NCBI RefSeq assembly: GCF_022524485.1 | Contig: NZ_JAKXMK010000027.1 | Location: 62,001 to 126,000 of the forward strand | DNA from: Pseudonocardia alaniniphila | GTDB lineage: Bacteria; Actinomycetota; Actinomycetes; Mycobacteriales; Pseudonocardiaceae | Reading direction: 5' to 3' | DNA length: 64,000 nucleotides | Part shown: in pieces, positions 33,831 through 42,689 of the stretch | How the letters are laid out: each line of letters opens with the position of its first letter | Numbering within the stretch: position 1 is the first letter of the stretch | Notes under the pieces: generated by a model | Seen by the model: the letters and a program-made list of their open reading frames with translations, nothing else | The model's database searches: none | Told to the model about the DNA's origin: nothing | Position numbers and translations under genes: made by a program

Positions 33831-34043
33831 TCAGGCGCCGGGAGGATCGTCCCGTCGCCGGACTCTCTCGTCGAGTTGACGAAGGAAGTCGGGGTCATCA
33901 TCAGGACCGCTGACCCGTGGCCTCCCGGAACCCGTGATGGGCCGGCGAGGGGGCTGCGGGACCTGCGAACTGCTGGTGCTCATCGCTTTCCACAGCACCA
34001 GAGCGATGACCGCGGCGCCGACGAACGCGATGAGGAACAACAC
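33831..34043 (-). CDS. Small single-helix membrane protein
   Basis: A 70-residue protein starting with one membrane helix (LFLIAFVGAAVIALVLWKAM) followed by a Pro/Arg-rich cytosolic tail ending in DDDPDFLRQLDERVRRRDD. The GTG start at 34043 is preferred because GGAGG lies 8 nt upstream; the frame extends a further 45 codons without a good site. Function unknown. Confidence 0.6.
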   Translation of the reverse strand: MLFLIAFVGAAVIALVLWKAMSTSSSQVPQPPRRPITGSGRPRVSGPDDDPDFLRQLDERVRRRDDPPGA

Positions 34044-34146
34044 TCCAACCACCTCCGGCGTCGAGGTTAGCGGAGCAGGGGCGTCAGGGTGGCGGAGAGC
34101 CTGAATGCTGTCCGCACCGTCACGCGCATAGCTACTACCAGGGCGC

Positions 34147-34374
34147 TCAGGGGCGCGACGGCGGTAACGTGGCCTCACTGGTGAGGTCGGCCAGCATGCT
34201 CCGCACCTCCGACTCCCGGAAGCGACGGTGCCCGCCGGGAGTGCGGATGGAACCGATCCGACCGGCGGACGCCCAACGCGTCACGGTCTTGGGATCGACG
34301 CGGAAGAGAGCCGCCACCTCGCCAGGGGTGAGCAGGCGCTCGTTGCTGCTGGCCTGAGTCGTCGTGATTGTCAT
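34147..34374 (-). CDS. bldC: Developmental regulator BldC
   Basis: A 75-residue MerR-like DNA-binding protein close to Streptomyces BldC: NERLLTPGEVAALFRVDPKTVTRWASAGRIGSIRTPGGHRRFRESEVRSML, with KTVTRWASAG as recognition helix and TPGGHRRF as wing. BldC binds cooperatively to direct repeats to delay sporulation in Streptomyces. The ATG at 34374 has GGAGG 5 nt upstream; an ATG 12 codons earlier is unsupported. Confidence 0.92.
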   Translation of the reverse strand: MTITTTQASSNERLLTPGEVAALFRVDPKTVTRWASAGRIGSIRTPGGHRRFRESEVRSMLADLTSEATLPPSRP

Positions 34375-34532
34375 GTGGACCTCCAGAGCCGCGGGGCGTT
34401 TCCGGGCCATCGTGACACCTGGGACCCCACGTACTCGAACGGTTGTCCGTAGGTAAAGGGCTCTTCAAGGACGAACCGGACACGAATCGGACACCGCAAC
34501 GCGCCGCCAGCCGGCGGACGTAGGCTCACGAT

Positions 34533-34892
34533 ATGACCTCGCCACCCACCGGGCACCCCCCCGCGGGGCAGCGACTGGGTCTCGCTGCCACCGTAGGGCT
34601 TTACGCGCTGGCCCGGCTCGGTCTCGTTGCCATCGTGACGGCGCTCATGCTCCTGACGGGCACGCCGTTCCTGATTGCGCTGCTCATCGGCCTGATCGTC
34701 GCCCTGCCGTTGTCCATGGTGCTCTTCCGCGGACTGCGCGGCCGCCTCGACACGGCGCTGTCGGAGAGCCGTAGCCGGCGGTCGAGAGAGCGCTCCGCAT
34801 TGCGGGCGCGGCTGCGTGGTGAGGGGGATCTCCCTGCCTCACCGGGCTCAGGCGACCTGCCCGAGCGCCAGCCCGATCCCCGTGAGGACTGA
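34533..34892 (+). CDS. DUF4229 small membrane protein
   Basis: A 119-residue protein with two adjacent hydrophobic helices (YALARLGLVAIVTALMLLTG and PFLIALLIGLIVALPLSMVLF) and a basic tail (RSRRSRERSALRARL). The fold and length match DUF4229. TAGGCT (34521-34526) lies 6 nt before the ATG, so the transcript is probably leaderless. Its 3' end overlaps menA by 45 nt on the opposite strand, so the two mRNAs are antisense there. Confidence 0.75.
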   Translation: MTSPPTGHPPAGQRLGLAATVGLYALARLGLVAIVTALMLLTGTPFLIALLIGLIVALPLSMVLFRGLRGRLDTALSESRSRRSRERSALRARLRGEGDLPASPGSGDLPERQPDPRED

Positions 34893-35729
34893 CCAGGCGA
34901 GCAGGAGAATGCCCGTTTGGGACAACACGCGAATCAGTTTACGACCGGATGCACCGCTCAGGACCTCGCGCGCCAGCATCACAACGAGCGGCAGGGTCAG
35001 CAAACCGAGCAGCATTGGCCAGCTGCGCAGGCCCGCTAGCAGCGACAACAGTAGTGGGACGGTCACGAGTGCGACGTACAGGCGGCGGGTGTCGGTGTCG
35101 CCCAGCACGACCGCGAGCGTGCGCTTACCCACAACAGTGTCTGTTGGGATATCCCGCAGGTTGTTTGCAACCAGCACCGCACATGTGACCATGCCCACTC
35201 CGACGGCGGTGACGATCGCGAGGGGCCCGGGCGGACCGCTCTGCGTGAGCACCGTTCCCAGCACCCCGATGGGGCCGAAGAACACGAAGACGGCCACCTC
35301 GCCCAGGCCGGAGTAGCCGTAGGGCCGCTTCCCGCCGGTGTAGAACCACGCCCCGGCGATGCAGAGGGCGCCGACGGCGATCAGCCACCACTGCCGGCTG
35401 AGTGAGACCAGCGTGAGCCCGGCCAGTCCGGCGATCGAGAGAACGACGATCGCGATGGTCCGCACCGCTGCCGGCTCGGCGGCCTTCGACCCCACCAGCC
35501 GCAGCGGGCCGACCCGCTCGTCATCGGTGCCGCGAATGCCGTCGGAGTAGTCGTTCGCGAAGTTCACCCCGACGACCAGCGCCACCGCGACGATCAACGC
35601 GAGCACGGCGCGCCCCGGCGCGACGACGCCTGCGCCGATCGCCGCGCCGGTGCCGGCCAGGACGGGGGAGACGGCGGTCGGCAGGGTGCGAGGGCGTGCG
35701 CCCTCGATCCATTGCGCGATGGTGGCCAC
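34848..35729 (-). CDS. menA: 1,4-dihydroxy-2-naphthoate polyprenyltransferase
   Basis: A 293-residue UbiA-family membrane enzyme that prenylates 1,4-dihydroxy-2-naphthoate, giving demethylmenaquinone. The first Asp-rich motif is GVNFANDYSDGIRGTDDERVGPLRLV (NDYxDGxxxTD) near residue 50; the second lies in ANNLRDIPTDTVVGKRTLAVVLGD near residue 185. About eight hydrophobic helices. The GTG at 35729 is chosen because TAACGT lies 6 nt upstream on the minus strand. Menaquinone partners menE and menB follow at 37-39 kb. Confidence 0.93.
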   Translation of the reverse strand: MATIAQWIEGARPRTLPTAVSPVLAGTGAAIGAGVVAPGRAVLALIVAVALVVGVNFANDYSDGIRGTDDERVGPLRLVGSKAAEPAAVRTIAIVVLSIAGLAGLTLVSLSRQWWLIAVGALCIAGAWFYTGGKRPYGYSGLGEVAVFVFFGPIGVLGTVLTQSGPPGPLAIVTAVGVGMVTCAVLVANNLRDIPTDTVVGKRTLAVVLGDTDTRRLYVALVTVPLLLSLLAGLRSWPMLLGLLTLPLVVMLAREVLSGASGRKLIRVLSQTGILLLAWSVLTGIGLALGQVA

Positions 35730-35738
35730 GGGCAAACG

Positions 35739-37001
35739 TTATCCGGCTGGGGTGCCGGTGTTCACCGGTGCACCGGCGCCTCCCGTCGTGCAGGCCGTCA
35801 CCGCGCCCAGGTCGGGCACCGCCGAAGCGTCGAGGTACTCGGCGGTGCCGATGCGCAGCCACCGGTCCGCCCCCTGGCCGACGGCGCACTGCACGGGCAC
35901 CATGGCCTGCTGCGCGACGATCCCGGTCACCTCGGCGTCCGCGTGCGGAGCCGCCAGCACCTTCGGGGTGCCGACAACCTTGGACAGGCGCTCGGAGCCG
36001 GTCCACAGGTAGTCCACCGTGACCCACGCGTTGTCGTCGAGTTCGAGCGCGTCCCAGAAGAGACCGTCGGCGAGGTCGATGCCTGCGGGGTTGAGGACCT
36101 CCCGGTCGGACTGATCCTTCCCGTCGTTGTAGTCCTCCTTGTACGCGGCCTGGGCCTGCGGAAGACCTTGGGGGAGGTCGGTCCACTCCTGGCGGACGTC
36201 CTCGGGGTTCCAGTAGTCGTCCCGCGTGTTCCATGGCCCGACGTCCCAGACCGGGGCGAACGCGCAGCGGCCGTTCGGCGCGCAGACCTTGACCGAGTAG
36301 TCGCTGGTGTCGCGCGGCGACAGTCCGCGCCGGGACGGCAAGGCGACGAAGTGGTCGCGTTCGGTGATCACGTGCCCGTTCGCCGTCGTGCCACCGACCA
36401 GGCCTTCGCGGGTGGCGAAGACGCGGAACCGGAGCGCGCCGTGCTCCCCGACGGGCGCGGCGAGCGGCCTCGTTGCGGGCCGGGCCGTGAGGGTGACACT
36501 GCGCACGGTGGGTCCGGCACCCGGTGGGCCTGCGAGCACGAGCCTGCCCTGCACCTCGGACGAGGGTTCGGGCAGCTCTGCGACCAACGCATCGGGGGCC
36601 GGCTCGGCGGGCACCCACTCGGTCCAGCCACCGTTGCTGCGCCGACCCCGCACGTCGACGACGGCCGTGCTACCGGCGGGAACGTCGCCGATGACGGTGG
36701 CGACGACCTGGTCCGTCGGGGCGGGTAGCCGCTGGGACCTGAGCGTGAGCAGCCCGGTCGGGACGGCGGCGCCTCCGAGCACCGGTGCGTCCTCGACGGG
36801 GGCGAGGAAGGCGCCTGCGCCCTCCAGCCGGACGGTCCCGCCGACGATCCGGACGCCCGCAGGATCGCCGGTGGCGAGGTCGGGTGCCCAGGAGGCGATG
36901 GCCACCGGTTGTGCGACCGCCGGTGTCGCCAGACCTGCGGATAGTGCGCTCACGAGGACGAGTGATGCCAGTGGTGCTGCCGTCGCGACCAGGCCACGCA
37001 T
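35739..37001 (-). CDS. Secreted protein with barwin-like (double-psi barrel) C-terminal part
   Basis: A 420-residue exported protein. The signal peptide MRGLVATAAPLASLVLVSAL runs to an AVA-Q cleavage region near residue 30. The C-terminal half has a conserved block FAPVWDVGPWNTRDDYWNPE ... AAYKEDYNDGKDQSD ... NPAGIDLADGLFWDAL, which recalls double-psi beta-barrel secreted proteins. Two cysteines in KVCAPNGRCAF and a pair near the C terminus could be disulfide-bonded. Acts outside the cell; substrate unknown. The ATG has GGGAG upstream, and it ends 9 nt before menA. Confidence 0.6.
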   Translation of the reverse strand: MRGLVATAAPLASLVLVSALSAGLATPAVAQPVAIASWAPDLATGDPAGVRIVGGTVRLEGAGAFLAPVEDAPVLGGAAVPTGLLTLRSQRLPAPTDQVVATVIGDVPAGSTAVVDVRGRRSNGGWTEWVPAEPAPDALVAELPEPSSEVQGRLVLAGPPGAGPTVRSVTLTARPATRPLAAPVGEHGALRFRVFATREGLVGGTTANGHVITERDHFVALPSRRGLSPRDTSDYSVKVCAPNGRCAFAPVWDVGPWNTRDDYWNPEDVRQEWTDLPQGLPQAQAAYKEDYNDGKDQSDREVLNPAGIDLADGLFWDALELDDNAWVTVDYLWTGSERLSKVVGTPKVLAAPHADAEVTGIVAQQAMVPVQCAVGQGADRWLRIGTAEYLDASAVPDLGAVTACTTGGAGAPVNTGTPAG

Positions 37002-37116
37002 GGCGCTCCCTGTTACTCGTGTGACTGGAGTGGTCTACGAGGCGCAGCACATATCACGAAACTGTAGTGGTCAATCAACGGAGAGTGAGGGCCACGATGG
37101 GGTGGTCCTGACCGGG

Positions 37117-38277
37117 TCAGTTCCCCGGGATCTGTTGCACGGCGAGAAGGGCCGCCACCGCGCGCCGGTCGGGCTTGCCCACGCCGCGCAGCGGGATCTC
37201 GGCCACGGTGCGCAGCAGCCGCGGTACCGCGGCCCGGCCGAGCTCGTCGCGCACCGCGTCCCGGAGCCGGTCGAGGCGTGCCGCTGCCGGTTCGTCTCCG
37301 TCCGGGGCGTCCACGACGAACGCCGCCGCCACGACCTGGCCCCACTCCGCGTCCGGGAGCCCGACGACGCACGCTGCACGCACACCGGGCTGCGCCACCA
37401 GCACGCGCTCCACCGCGGCAGGTGCCACGTTCTTCCCGCCGGTGACGATCACGTCGTCGGCGCGGCCGAGCACCTCCAGCCGCCCGTCGCGCCACCGGCC
37501 GAGGTCGCTCGTGCTGAACCAGCCGTCGCCGAACACCGCTGCGGTCCCTGCAGGGTCGCCGAGGTAGCCCTCGGCGAGGGTGGGGCCGCCCAGGCGGATC
37601 CGGCCGCTCTCGTCGATGCCGACCACGACCCCGTCCAGCGGGACGCCGTCGTAGACGCAGCCGCCCGCTGTCTCGCTCATGCCGTACGTGGTGACGATCC
37701 GTGCACCCGCGTCGCGGGCGCGGGAGCGAAGCGCGGGTTCCAGGGCGGCCCCGCCGACGAGCACGGCGTCGTAGCTGCACAGCGCGTCGAGAGCGGCGCC
37801 ACCGGCGTCGAGGATCCGGGCGAGCTGGGTGGGCACCAGGCTGGTGCACCTCCTGCCGGCGGCGAGTTCTCCGGTGGCGGCCGCGAAGTCGGCGGGCCGG
37901 AATCCGTCGCGCAGGTCCTGCAGCACCGGAGCTGATCCTGCGAGCAGGGAGCGCACGATCACCTGCACTCCGGCGACGTGTTCGGCGGGAAGCGCGAGCA
38001 GCCACGACGCAGGCCCGCCGAGCCGATCCGCGGTGGCCGTGGCGGACACGCGCAGCGCCGCGGCCGAGAGCACCACGAACTTGGGATCACCCGTGGAACC
38101 CGAGGTCGGGATCACCAGCGCCGTACCCGGCCCGGGTGCGGCCGTGGGCGTGGCGGAGGAGCCGGGCGCCCGTGGCAGCAGGGCCGGGCCGCCGTCGAGC
38201 GCCTCCCGGAGCGCGGTGGCGAGTTCGGCGATCGCGGCCGGCGACCCGTCCACGGGAACGATCCGCAGGTTGTTCAC
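37117..38277 (-). CDS. menE: o-Succinylbenzoate-CoA ligase
   Basis: A 386-residue, short ANL-superfamily ligase that converts o-succinylbenzoate to its CoA ester. Motifs: ALVIPTSGSTGDPKFVVLS (A3), VVTTYGMSET-like IVTTYGMSETAGGCVYDG (A5), GWFSTSDLGRWRDGRLEVLGRADDVIVTGGKNVAPAAVERVL and the catalytic lysine at the end of IPLRGVGKPDRRAV. The reduced N-terminal half is normal for actinobacterial MenE. GTG start at 38277. It lies just downstream of menB on the same strand, consistent with the shared pathway. Confidence 0.9.
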   Translation of the reverse strand: MNNLRIVPVDGSPAAIAELATALREALDGGPALLPRAPGSSATPTAAPGPGTALVIPTSGSTGDPKFVVLSAAALRVSATATADRLGGPASWLLALPAEHVAGVQVIVRSLLAGSAPVLQDLRDGFRPADFAAATGELAAGRRCTSLVPTQLARILDAGGAALDALCSYDAVLVGGAALEPALRSRARDAGARIVTTYGMSETAGGCVYDGVPLDGVVVGIDESGRIRLGGPTLAEGYLGDPAGTAAVFGDGWFSTSDLGRWRDGRLEVLGRADDVIVTGGKNVAPAAVERVLVAQPGVRAACVVGLPDAEWGQVVAAAFVVDAPDGDEPAAARLDRLRDAVRDELGRAAVPRLLRTVAEIPLRGVGKPDRRAVAALLAVQQIPGN

Positions 38278-38327
38278 CCGTTTGCCTCGCTATCGCTGTG
38301 AACCCGACGGCCGGTACCGGCGTGTGC

Positions 38328-39251
38328 TCAGTAGTGCCATGGAAACGGGGACCAGTCGGGGTCGCGCTTCTGCAGGAACGCGTCGCGGCCCTCCACCGCC
38401 TCGTCGGTCATGTACGCGAGCCGCGTGGCCTCGCCCGCGAAGAGCTGCTGCCCGACCAGCCCGTCGTCCTGCAGGTTGAAGGCGTACTTGAGCATCCGCT
38501 GCGCGGTGGGCGACTTGCTGTTGATCTCCCGGGCCCACTCCAGCGCCACCTTCTCCAGCTCCGCGTGCGGCACGACCTCGTTGACCATGCCCATCCGGTG
38601 CGCGTCGGCTGCCGAGTACTCGCGGCCGAGGAAGAAGATCTCGCGGGCGAACTTCTGGCCCACCATCCGCGCCAGGTACGCCGAGCCGTACCCGCCGTCG
38701 AAGGAGCCCACGTCGGCGTCGGTCTGCTTGAACCGGGCGTGCTCGGCGCTCGCCAGCGTGAGGTCGGCCGTGACGTGCAGCGAGTGGCCTCCGCCCGCCG
38801 CCCAGCCGGGCACGACCGCGATCACCACCTTCGGCATGAACCGGATCAGGCGCTGGCACTCCAGGATGTGCAGGCGCCCGGCCCGCGCAGGGTCGACGGT
38901 GTCGGCCGTGTCCCCCGAGGCGTACTGGTAGCCGGTGCGCCCCCGGATGCGCTGGTCGCCGCCGGAACAGAACGCCCAGCCGCCGTCCTTCGGAGAGGGC
39001 CCGTTCCCCGTGAGCAGCACGCACCCGACGTCCGGGGTGGTGCGAGCGTGGTCGAGCGCGCGGTACAGCTCGTCGACGGTGCCGGGACGGAAGGCGTTGC
39101 GCACCTCGGGCCGGTTGAAGGCGATGCGCACCGTGCCGCCCTCCGGCCCGGCGGCCACGGCCCGGTGGTAGGTGATGTCGGCGAAGTCGAAGCCCTCGAC
39201 CACCCGCCAGGCCGCGGGGTCGAACAGCTCGGACGGGGCAGCGGTGTTCAC
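38328..39251 (-). CDS. menB: 1,4-dihydroxy-2-naphthoyl-CoA synthase
   Basis: A 307-residue crotonase that closes the second ring of the naphthoquinone nucleus. Long diagnostic stretches are present: NAFRPGTVDELYRALDHART, VLLTGNGPSPKDGGWAFCSGGDQRIRG, GYQYASGDTADTVDPARAGRLHILE, GWAAGGGHSLHVTADLTLAS, FKQTDADVGSFDGGYGSAYLARMVG and KRDPDWSPFPWHY at the end. Start set at the GTG 39251: a TAGGGT box (39265-39260) lies 8 nt upstream; a GTG at 39257 would add two residues. Same strand as menE, 50 nt apart. Confidence 0.95.
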   Translation of the reverse strand: MNTAAPSELFDPAAWRVVEGFDFADITYHRAVAAGPEGGTVRIAFNRPEVRNAFRPGTVDELYRALDHARTTPDVGCVLLTGNGPSPKDGGWAFCSGGDQRIRGRTGYQYASGDTADTVDPARAGRLHILECQRLIRFMPKVVIAVVPGWAAGGGHSLHVTADLTLASAEHARFKQTDADVGSFDGGYGSAYLARMVGQKFAREIFFLGREYSAADAHRMGMVNEVVPHAELEKVALEWAREINSKSPTAQRMLKYAFNLQDDGLVGQQLFAGEATRLAYMTDEAVEGRDAFLQKRDPDWSPFPWHY

Positions 39252-39352
39252 GAGCACCGACCCTATGTGGGACGTGCCCGGGCCGGAGCCGCCACCTGCC
39301 CGTTCAGTGCGTGCCCGCCGTGATCGGTGCCACGTCCCGCGGGTTCACATCC

Positions 39353-39390
39353 CGCAGATCCGGTGCGGTCTCCGGCGCACCGGATCTGCG
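39353..39390 (-). terminator. Terminator hairpin beyond the SpoIIE-type phosphatase gene
   Basis: 15-bp perfect stem (CGCAGATCCGGTGCG / its complement) around an 8-nt loop, starting 3 nt after the stop of the minus-strand gene at 39394. Confidence 0.7.
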
Positions 39391-39393
39391 CGA

Positions 39394-40638
39394 CTACCGA
39401 TCCCGGCCGTTGTCGGCGAGGTGCGCGAGCAGGCGTTCCGCTGCGCTCCCGGACCACTCGACGAGCACGAGCGTGGCATCGTCGCGCAGCTCACCTCTGC
39501 GGTGCTCCCGCACGGCGTGGGCGAGGCGGCGCAACGTCTCCGGAGCCGGGAGCTGCGCTGCGGCTGCATGCTCGGCCAGCTCGACGAGCCGGTCGACGCC
39601 GAACTCCTCGCCGCTCTCGTCCCTGGCCTCCACCACGCCGTCGGAATGCAGCAGGATCCGGTCTCCGGGCTCGAGGAACTCCTCACCGAGCTCGCCGGGC
39701 TGCGGGATCATCGTCGCCACCCGCCCGAACGGCATGCGGAGCACGGCGTCGAGCCTGCGCACTGCCTTTCCCCTGCGCAGGAGCACCGGAGGCGGGTGCC
39801 CGGCCACGAGGTAGCGCAGCCGGCCCGACTCCAGGTCGAGCCGGGCGAGCACGCCGGTGACGAACCGGTGGTCGCTGAACTGCTCGGTGAGCGCGGCGTC
39901 GATCCGGCGGGCGATGGCGGGCAGCCCGTGGCCTTCGCGGCGGGCGGAGCGGGAGGCCGCGAGGGTCACCGAGGTGGTGAGGCCTGCGCTCAGGTCGTGG
40001 CCGGACGCGTCGAAGATCGCGAAGTCGGCGCGCGAGGTGGCGACCGCGTAGTCGAAGGCGTCGCCGCTGACGTCGTAGGCGGGTTCGAGCACCGCGGCGA
40101 GCGCGAGCCCCTGACCGCCGACGGTCAGCGGGGGCAGGAGCTGCCAGAGCAGTTCCCCGGCCACCGACATCGGCCGGGAGCGCCGAGCCACGGCCAGCTC
40201 GTCGTTCTGCATGGCCTTGGAGACCGTGAGGTGCGCGACGAGCGCCGCGACCGCCAGGCAGTGCTCGGCCAGCACCGGGTCCGTGGAGTTCATGTGGGCG
40301 GGCAACACCACCCGGCACACCCCGAGGCGTTCCGCACCGTCGATCAGCGGCACCCAGAGCACGCGGCGACCGTCGTCGTGCCCGCCCTCGTGCACTGCCC
40401 CGAGCTGGTAGGCCCGCCCCGCCAGCGTGCCGTCGATGCGCAGTGGCTCGCCTGCGCCGGCGCGCAGCGGGCGTAGATGCTCCTGCTCACGATCGGCGAC
40501 GAACAGCTCCGGGTGCAGGCCCAGCGGGGCGAGAGCCGCCTCGAGCATGTCGCCCAGGGAGTTGCCGGCGATCAGGTGGGAGGCCGCGAGCACGTCGAGT
40601 ATCGCCCGGTGCCAGCCGGGGTCCAGGCGTTCCACCAC
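39394..40638 (-). CDS. GAF-like/PP2C-type (SpoIIE family) serine phosphatase
   Basis: A 414-residue protein with an N-terminal sensor-like half (about 1-160, ADREQEHLRPLRAGAG, VLWVPLIDGAERLGVCRVVLP, as in GAF domains) and a C-terminal SpoIIE/PP2C domain: YDVSGDAFDYAVATSRADFAIFDASGHDLSAGLT (metal-binding Asp in GDAFD and DASGHD), AGHPPPVLLRRGKAV, GDRILLHSDGVVEARDESGEEFG and DDATLVLVEW. Such proteins dephosphorylate anti-anti-sigma factors in partner switching; no kinase or STAS gene is adjacent. TAGGTT lies 6 nt before the GTG, implying a leaderless transcript. Confidence 0.85.
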   Translation of the reverse strand: MVERLDPGWHRAILDVLAASHLIAGNSLGDMLEAALAPLGLHPELFVADREQEHLRPLRAGAGEPLRIDGTLAGRAYQLGAVHEGGHDDGRRVLWVPLIDGAERLGVCRVVLPAHMNSTDPVLAEHCLAVAALVAHLTVSKAMQNDELAVARRSRPMSVAGELLWQLLPPLTVGGQGLALAAVLEPAYDVSGDAFDYAVATSRADFAIFDASGHDLSAGLTTSVTLAASRSARREGHGLPAIARRIDAALTEQFSDHRFVTGVLARLDLESGRLRYLVAGHPPPVLLRRGKAVRRLDAVLRMPFGRVATMIPQPGELGEEFLEPGDRILLHSDGVVEARDESGEEFGVDRLVELAEHAAAAQLPAPETLRRLAHAVREHRRGELRDDATLVLVEWSGSAAERLLAHLADNGRDR

Positions 40639-40691
40639 CTCCCGAACCTAGCGCGGGCGCACGCCGTGCCTGCCCGGCTGGACCAGGGCGG

Positions 40692-40898
40692 TCAGCCCAC
40701 CGGACGTTCCAGCGTGACCAGGAGCCCGTCCACCCCGCCGGGGCCGACCCGGCCCTTCACCTCGGTGGACGTGATGGCCTTGAGCTGCCAACCCTGCGCT
40801 GCCTCGTCGTTCAGCAGCTTCTCCAGCTTGTCGGCCGAGAGCTTCCCGCCGATGAGGCTCTCGCGCAGCTGCAGAACCCGGTACTCGTATCGCGCCAT
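40692..40898 (-). CDS. DUF4177 small protein
   Basis: A 68-residue protein: MARYEYRVLQLRESLIGGKL then SADKLEKLLNDEAAQGWQLK and VTLERP, matching the small alpha/beta DUF4177 domain. The ATG at 40898 is preceded by CAACCT 7 nt upstream. It is divergent from the GntR gene. Function unknown. Confidence 0.8.
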   Translation of the reverse strand: MARYEYRVLQLRESLIGGKLSADKLEKLLNDEAAQGWQLKAITSTEVKGRVGPGGVDGLLVTLERPVG

Positions 40899-41033
40899 GA
40901 TCCAAGGTTGCCAGCAGATCGTCAGTCGGCGAACGGACCCCGGGCGAGGTGGCGCCGCTGGCAGGATCCCTCCCGTGCAAACCCTCTCCCAGGCCGCGGA
41001 CGCACCCCTTCCGTCCCGTCCCGGGGCGGCGGG

Positions 41034-41732
41034 GTGAAGCAGGTCCGGCAGACCGAGGCGGTCAACGCACAGGTGCTCGACGCGCTGCGCGCCGCCGTCA
41101 TCACGGGAGAGCTGCAACCCGGCACGCTGCACTCGGTGCAGACGCTGGCCACGCAGCTCGGCGTCTCGCGCACGCCCGTGCGGGAGGCGCTGATCAAGCT
41201 GTCCCAGCAGGGCATGGTCCGCTTCGAGCGCAACCGCGGGGTGCGGGTGCTGCAGACGTCCTTGCACGACCTGGAGGAGGTCTTCGCGCTGCGCCTGCTG
41301 CTGGAGGTGCCGGCCACGCGCCGCGCGTGCCGGCAGATCGACGAGGCGGGCCGCCGTGAGCTGCGCAGGCTCCACCAGGCGATGGAGCGCGCTGCCCGTG
41401 CCGGGAACGAGTACCGGATGTGGGAGCACGACCGCCGGTTCCACCTCGTGCTGCTGCAGGCGTCGGGGAACCTGCGGCTCGCCACGTACGTCGACGGGCT
41501 GCGGGACATGGTGCTGCGCCGCGGCGTCTCGACCGTGAGCCGGTCGCGCAGCCTCGACGACATCGTGGCCGAGCATCGCGAGGTGCTCGACCGCATCGAG
41601 GCCCGTGATGTGGCGGGCGCCGCCGAGGCGATGAGGGCGCACCTCCTGCGCACCGCGGAGCTGCTCATCGCGCAGGAAGCGGGGGCGCCTGCGGGCAGCG
41701 TCGACGTCGATCTGGGGTGGACCGGACCCTGA
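41034..41732 (+). CDS. GntR-family regulator with FCD ligand-binding domain
   Basis: A 232-residue regulator. Residues about 8-75 are the winged helix (LDALRAAVITGELQPGTLHS, LATQLGVSRTPVREALIKLSQQGMVRFERNRGVRV). Residues about 85-220 are a helical FCD domain (VFALRLLLEVPATRRA, MWEHDRRFHLVLLQASGN, DDIVAEHREVLDRIEARD, AMRAHLLRTAELL), with Asp/His positions typical of the metal-binding FCD type that senses organic acids. The GTG at 41034 begins the conserved part. A palindrome sits in the promoter of the gene after it, so it probably controls the lactonase/dehydrogenase unit. Confidence 0.85.
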   Translation: MKQVRQTEAVNAQVLDALRAAVITGELQPGTLHSVQTLATQLGVSRTPVREALIKLSQQGMVRFERNRGVRVLQTSLHDLEEVFALRLLLEVPATRRACRQIDEAGRRELRRLHQAMERAARAGNEYRMWEHDRRFHLVLLQASGNLRLATYVDGLRDMVLRRGVSTVSRSRSLDDIVAEHREVLDRIEARDVAGAAEAMRAHLLRTAELLIAQEAGAPAGSVDVDLGWTGP

Positions 41733-41754
41733 TCCATGGTCGAGTGCGAATGCA

Positions 41755-41783
41755 TTGACGAGTGGCATGCCACATGCCACGGT
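41755..41783 (+). promoter_or_regulatory. Promoter with embedded 12-bp palindrome upstream of the lactonase-like gene
   Basis: TTGACG (41755-41760), 17 nt, then CACGGT (41778-41783) form a fair promoter. The spacer holds the perfect palindrome GTGGCATGCCAC (41762-41773), immediately followed by a third half-site ATGCCAC (41774-41780). A regulator bound here would block RNA polymerase. Confidence 0.6.
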
Positions 41784-41838
41784 CGGCCCTGGAACGTGCT
41801 GGGCGCGCGGGCCGTATCTCAATGTCGAGAGGACCACG

Positions 41839-42651
41839 ATGGCGACTGCGAACAAGGTGAGCGTGATCCCGTGCGGGGCGATGACCGCGGACCTGACCTG
41901 GTTGCTGTTGAAGCCAGGGCGCTCGATCGTCGATCGGAGCCACAAGAACAACCCGGCGCCATGGGTGGACGTCCCCTCCCACTGCGTGCTCGTGGAGACC
42001 GACGAGGGCAAGATCCTCTGGGACACCAGCTGCCCGCGTGACTGGGAGGAGCGCTGGGGGCCGACCGGACTGCAGGAGTTCTTCCCGTACGACAAGGTCT
42101 CCGACGACGAGTACCTCGACTCCCGCCTGAACCAGATGGGCGTGGGGCTCGACGAGATCGACTACGTCATCCTGTCGCACCTGCACTTCGACCACGCCGG
42201 CAACGCCCAGATGTTCAAGAACACCAACGCGAAGCTCGTCTGCCACGAGAAGGAGCGGGAGTTCGCCTTCGGGTTCGGCGGCCTGTTCAACGGCGCACAC
42301 CTCAAGACCGACTACGAGGGCCTCGACTTCCAGACGGTCTCCGGCGACACCGAGTTCCTACCCGGGGTGAAGCTCATCGAGACGCCGGGGCACACCGTGG
42401 GCACGATGTCCATGCAGGTCACCCTCCCCGACTCCGGCACGATGATCTTCACCTCCGATGCGGTCTACATGGGGGAGAGCTACGGCCCTCCCGCCACGCC
42501 CGCGGCCATCGTCAACAACCTGGAGCAGTTCTACGCGTCGGTGGAGAAGCTGCGGGGCATCCAGGAGGACACCAACGCGACGATGGTGTTCGGGCACGAC
42601 GCCGAGCAGATCCACCAGCTGCGCCTGGCGCCGGAGGGCTCGTACACGTGA
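41839..42651 (+). CDS. Metallo-beta-lactamase fold hydrolase, N-acyl homoserine lactonase-like
   Basis: A 270-residue metallo-hydrolase of the AttM/AhlD lactonase type. The metal motif HLHFDH (114-119 in YVILSHLHFDHAGN) and later PGHTVGTMSMQ and MIFTSDAVYMGESYGPP are intact, the last with the conserved Asp; VFGHDAEQ holds the final His. Lactonases of this group open homoserine lactones or gamma-butyrolactone. The ATG at 41839 has GAGAGG upstream; the open frame reaches 28 codons further. It precedes an iron-type dehydrogenase (39 nt gap), as lactonase and Fe-dehydrogenase genes do in the Agrobacterium blc (att) operon; a lactone substrate is inferred. Confidence 0.8.
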   Translation: MATANKVSVIPCGAMTADLTWLLLKPGRSIVDRSHKNNPAPWVDVPSHCVLVETDEGKILWDTSCPRDWEERWGPTGLQEFFPYDKVSDDEYLDSRLNQMGVGLDEIDYVILSHLHFDHAGNAQMFKNTNAKLVCHEKEREFAFGFGGLFNGAHLKTDYEGLDFQTVSGDTEFLPGVKLIETPGHTVGTMSMQVTLPDSGTMIFTSDAVYMGESYGPPATPAAIVNNLEQFYASVEKLRGIQEDTNATMVFGHDAEQIHQLRLAPEGSYT

Positions 42652-42689
42652 CGCCCGTCGACGTACTTCTTCCCGCGGAGGCGAAATAA

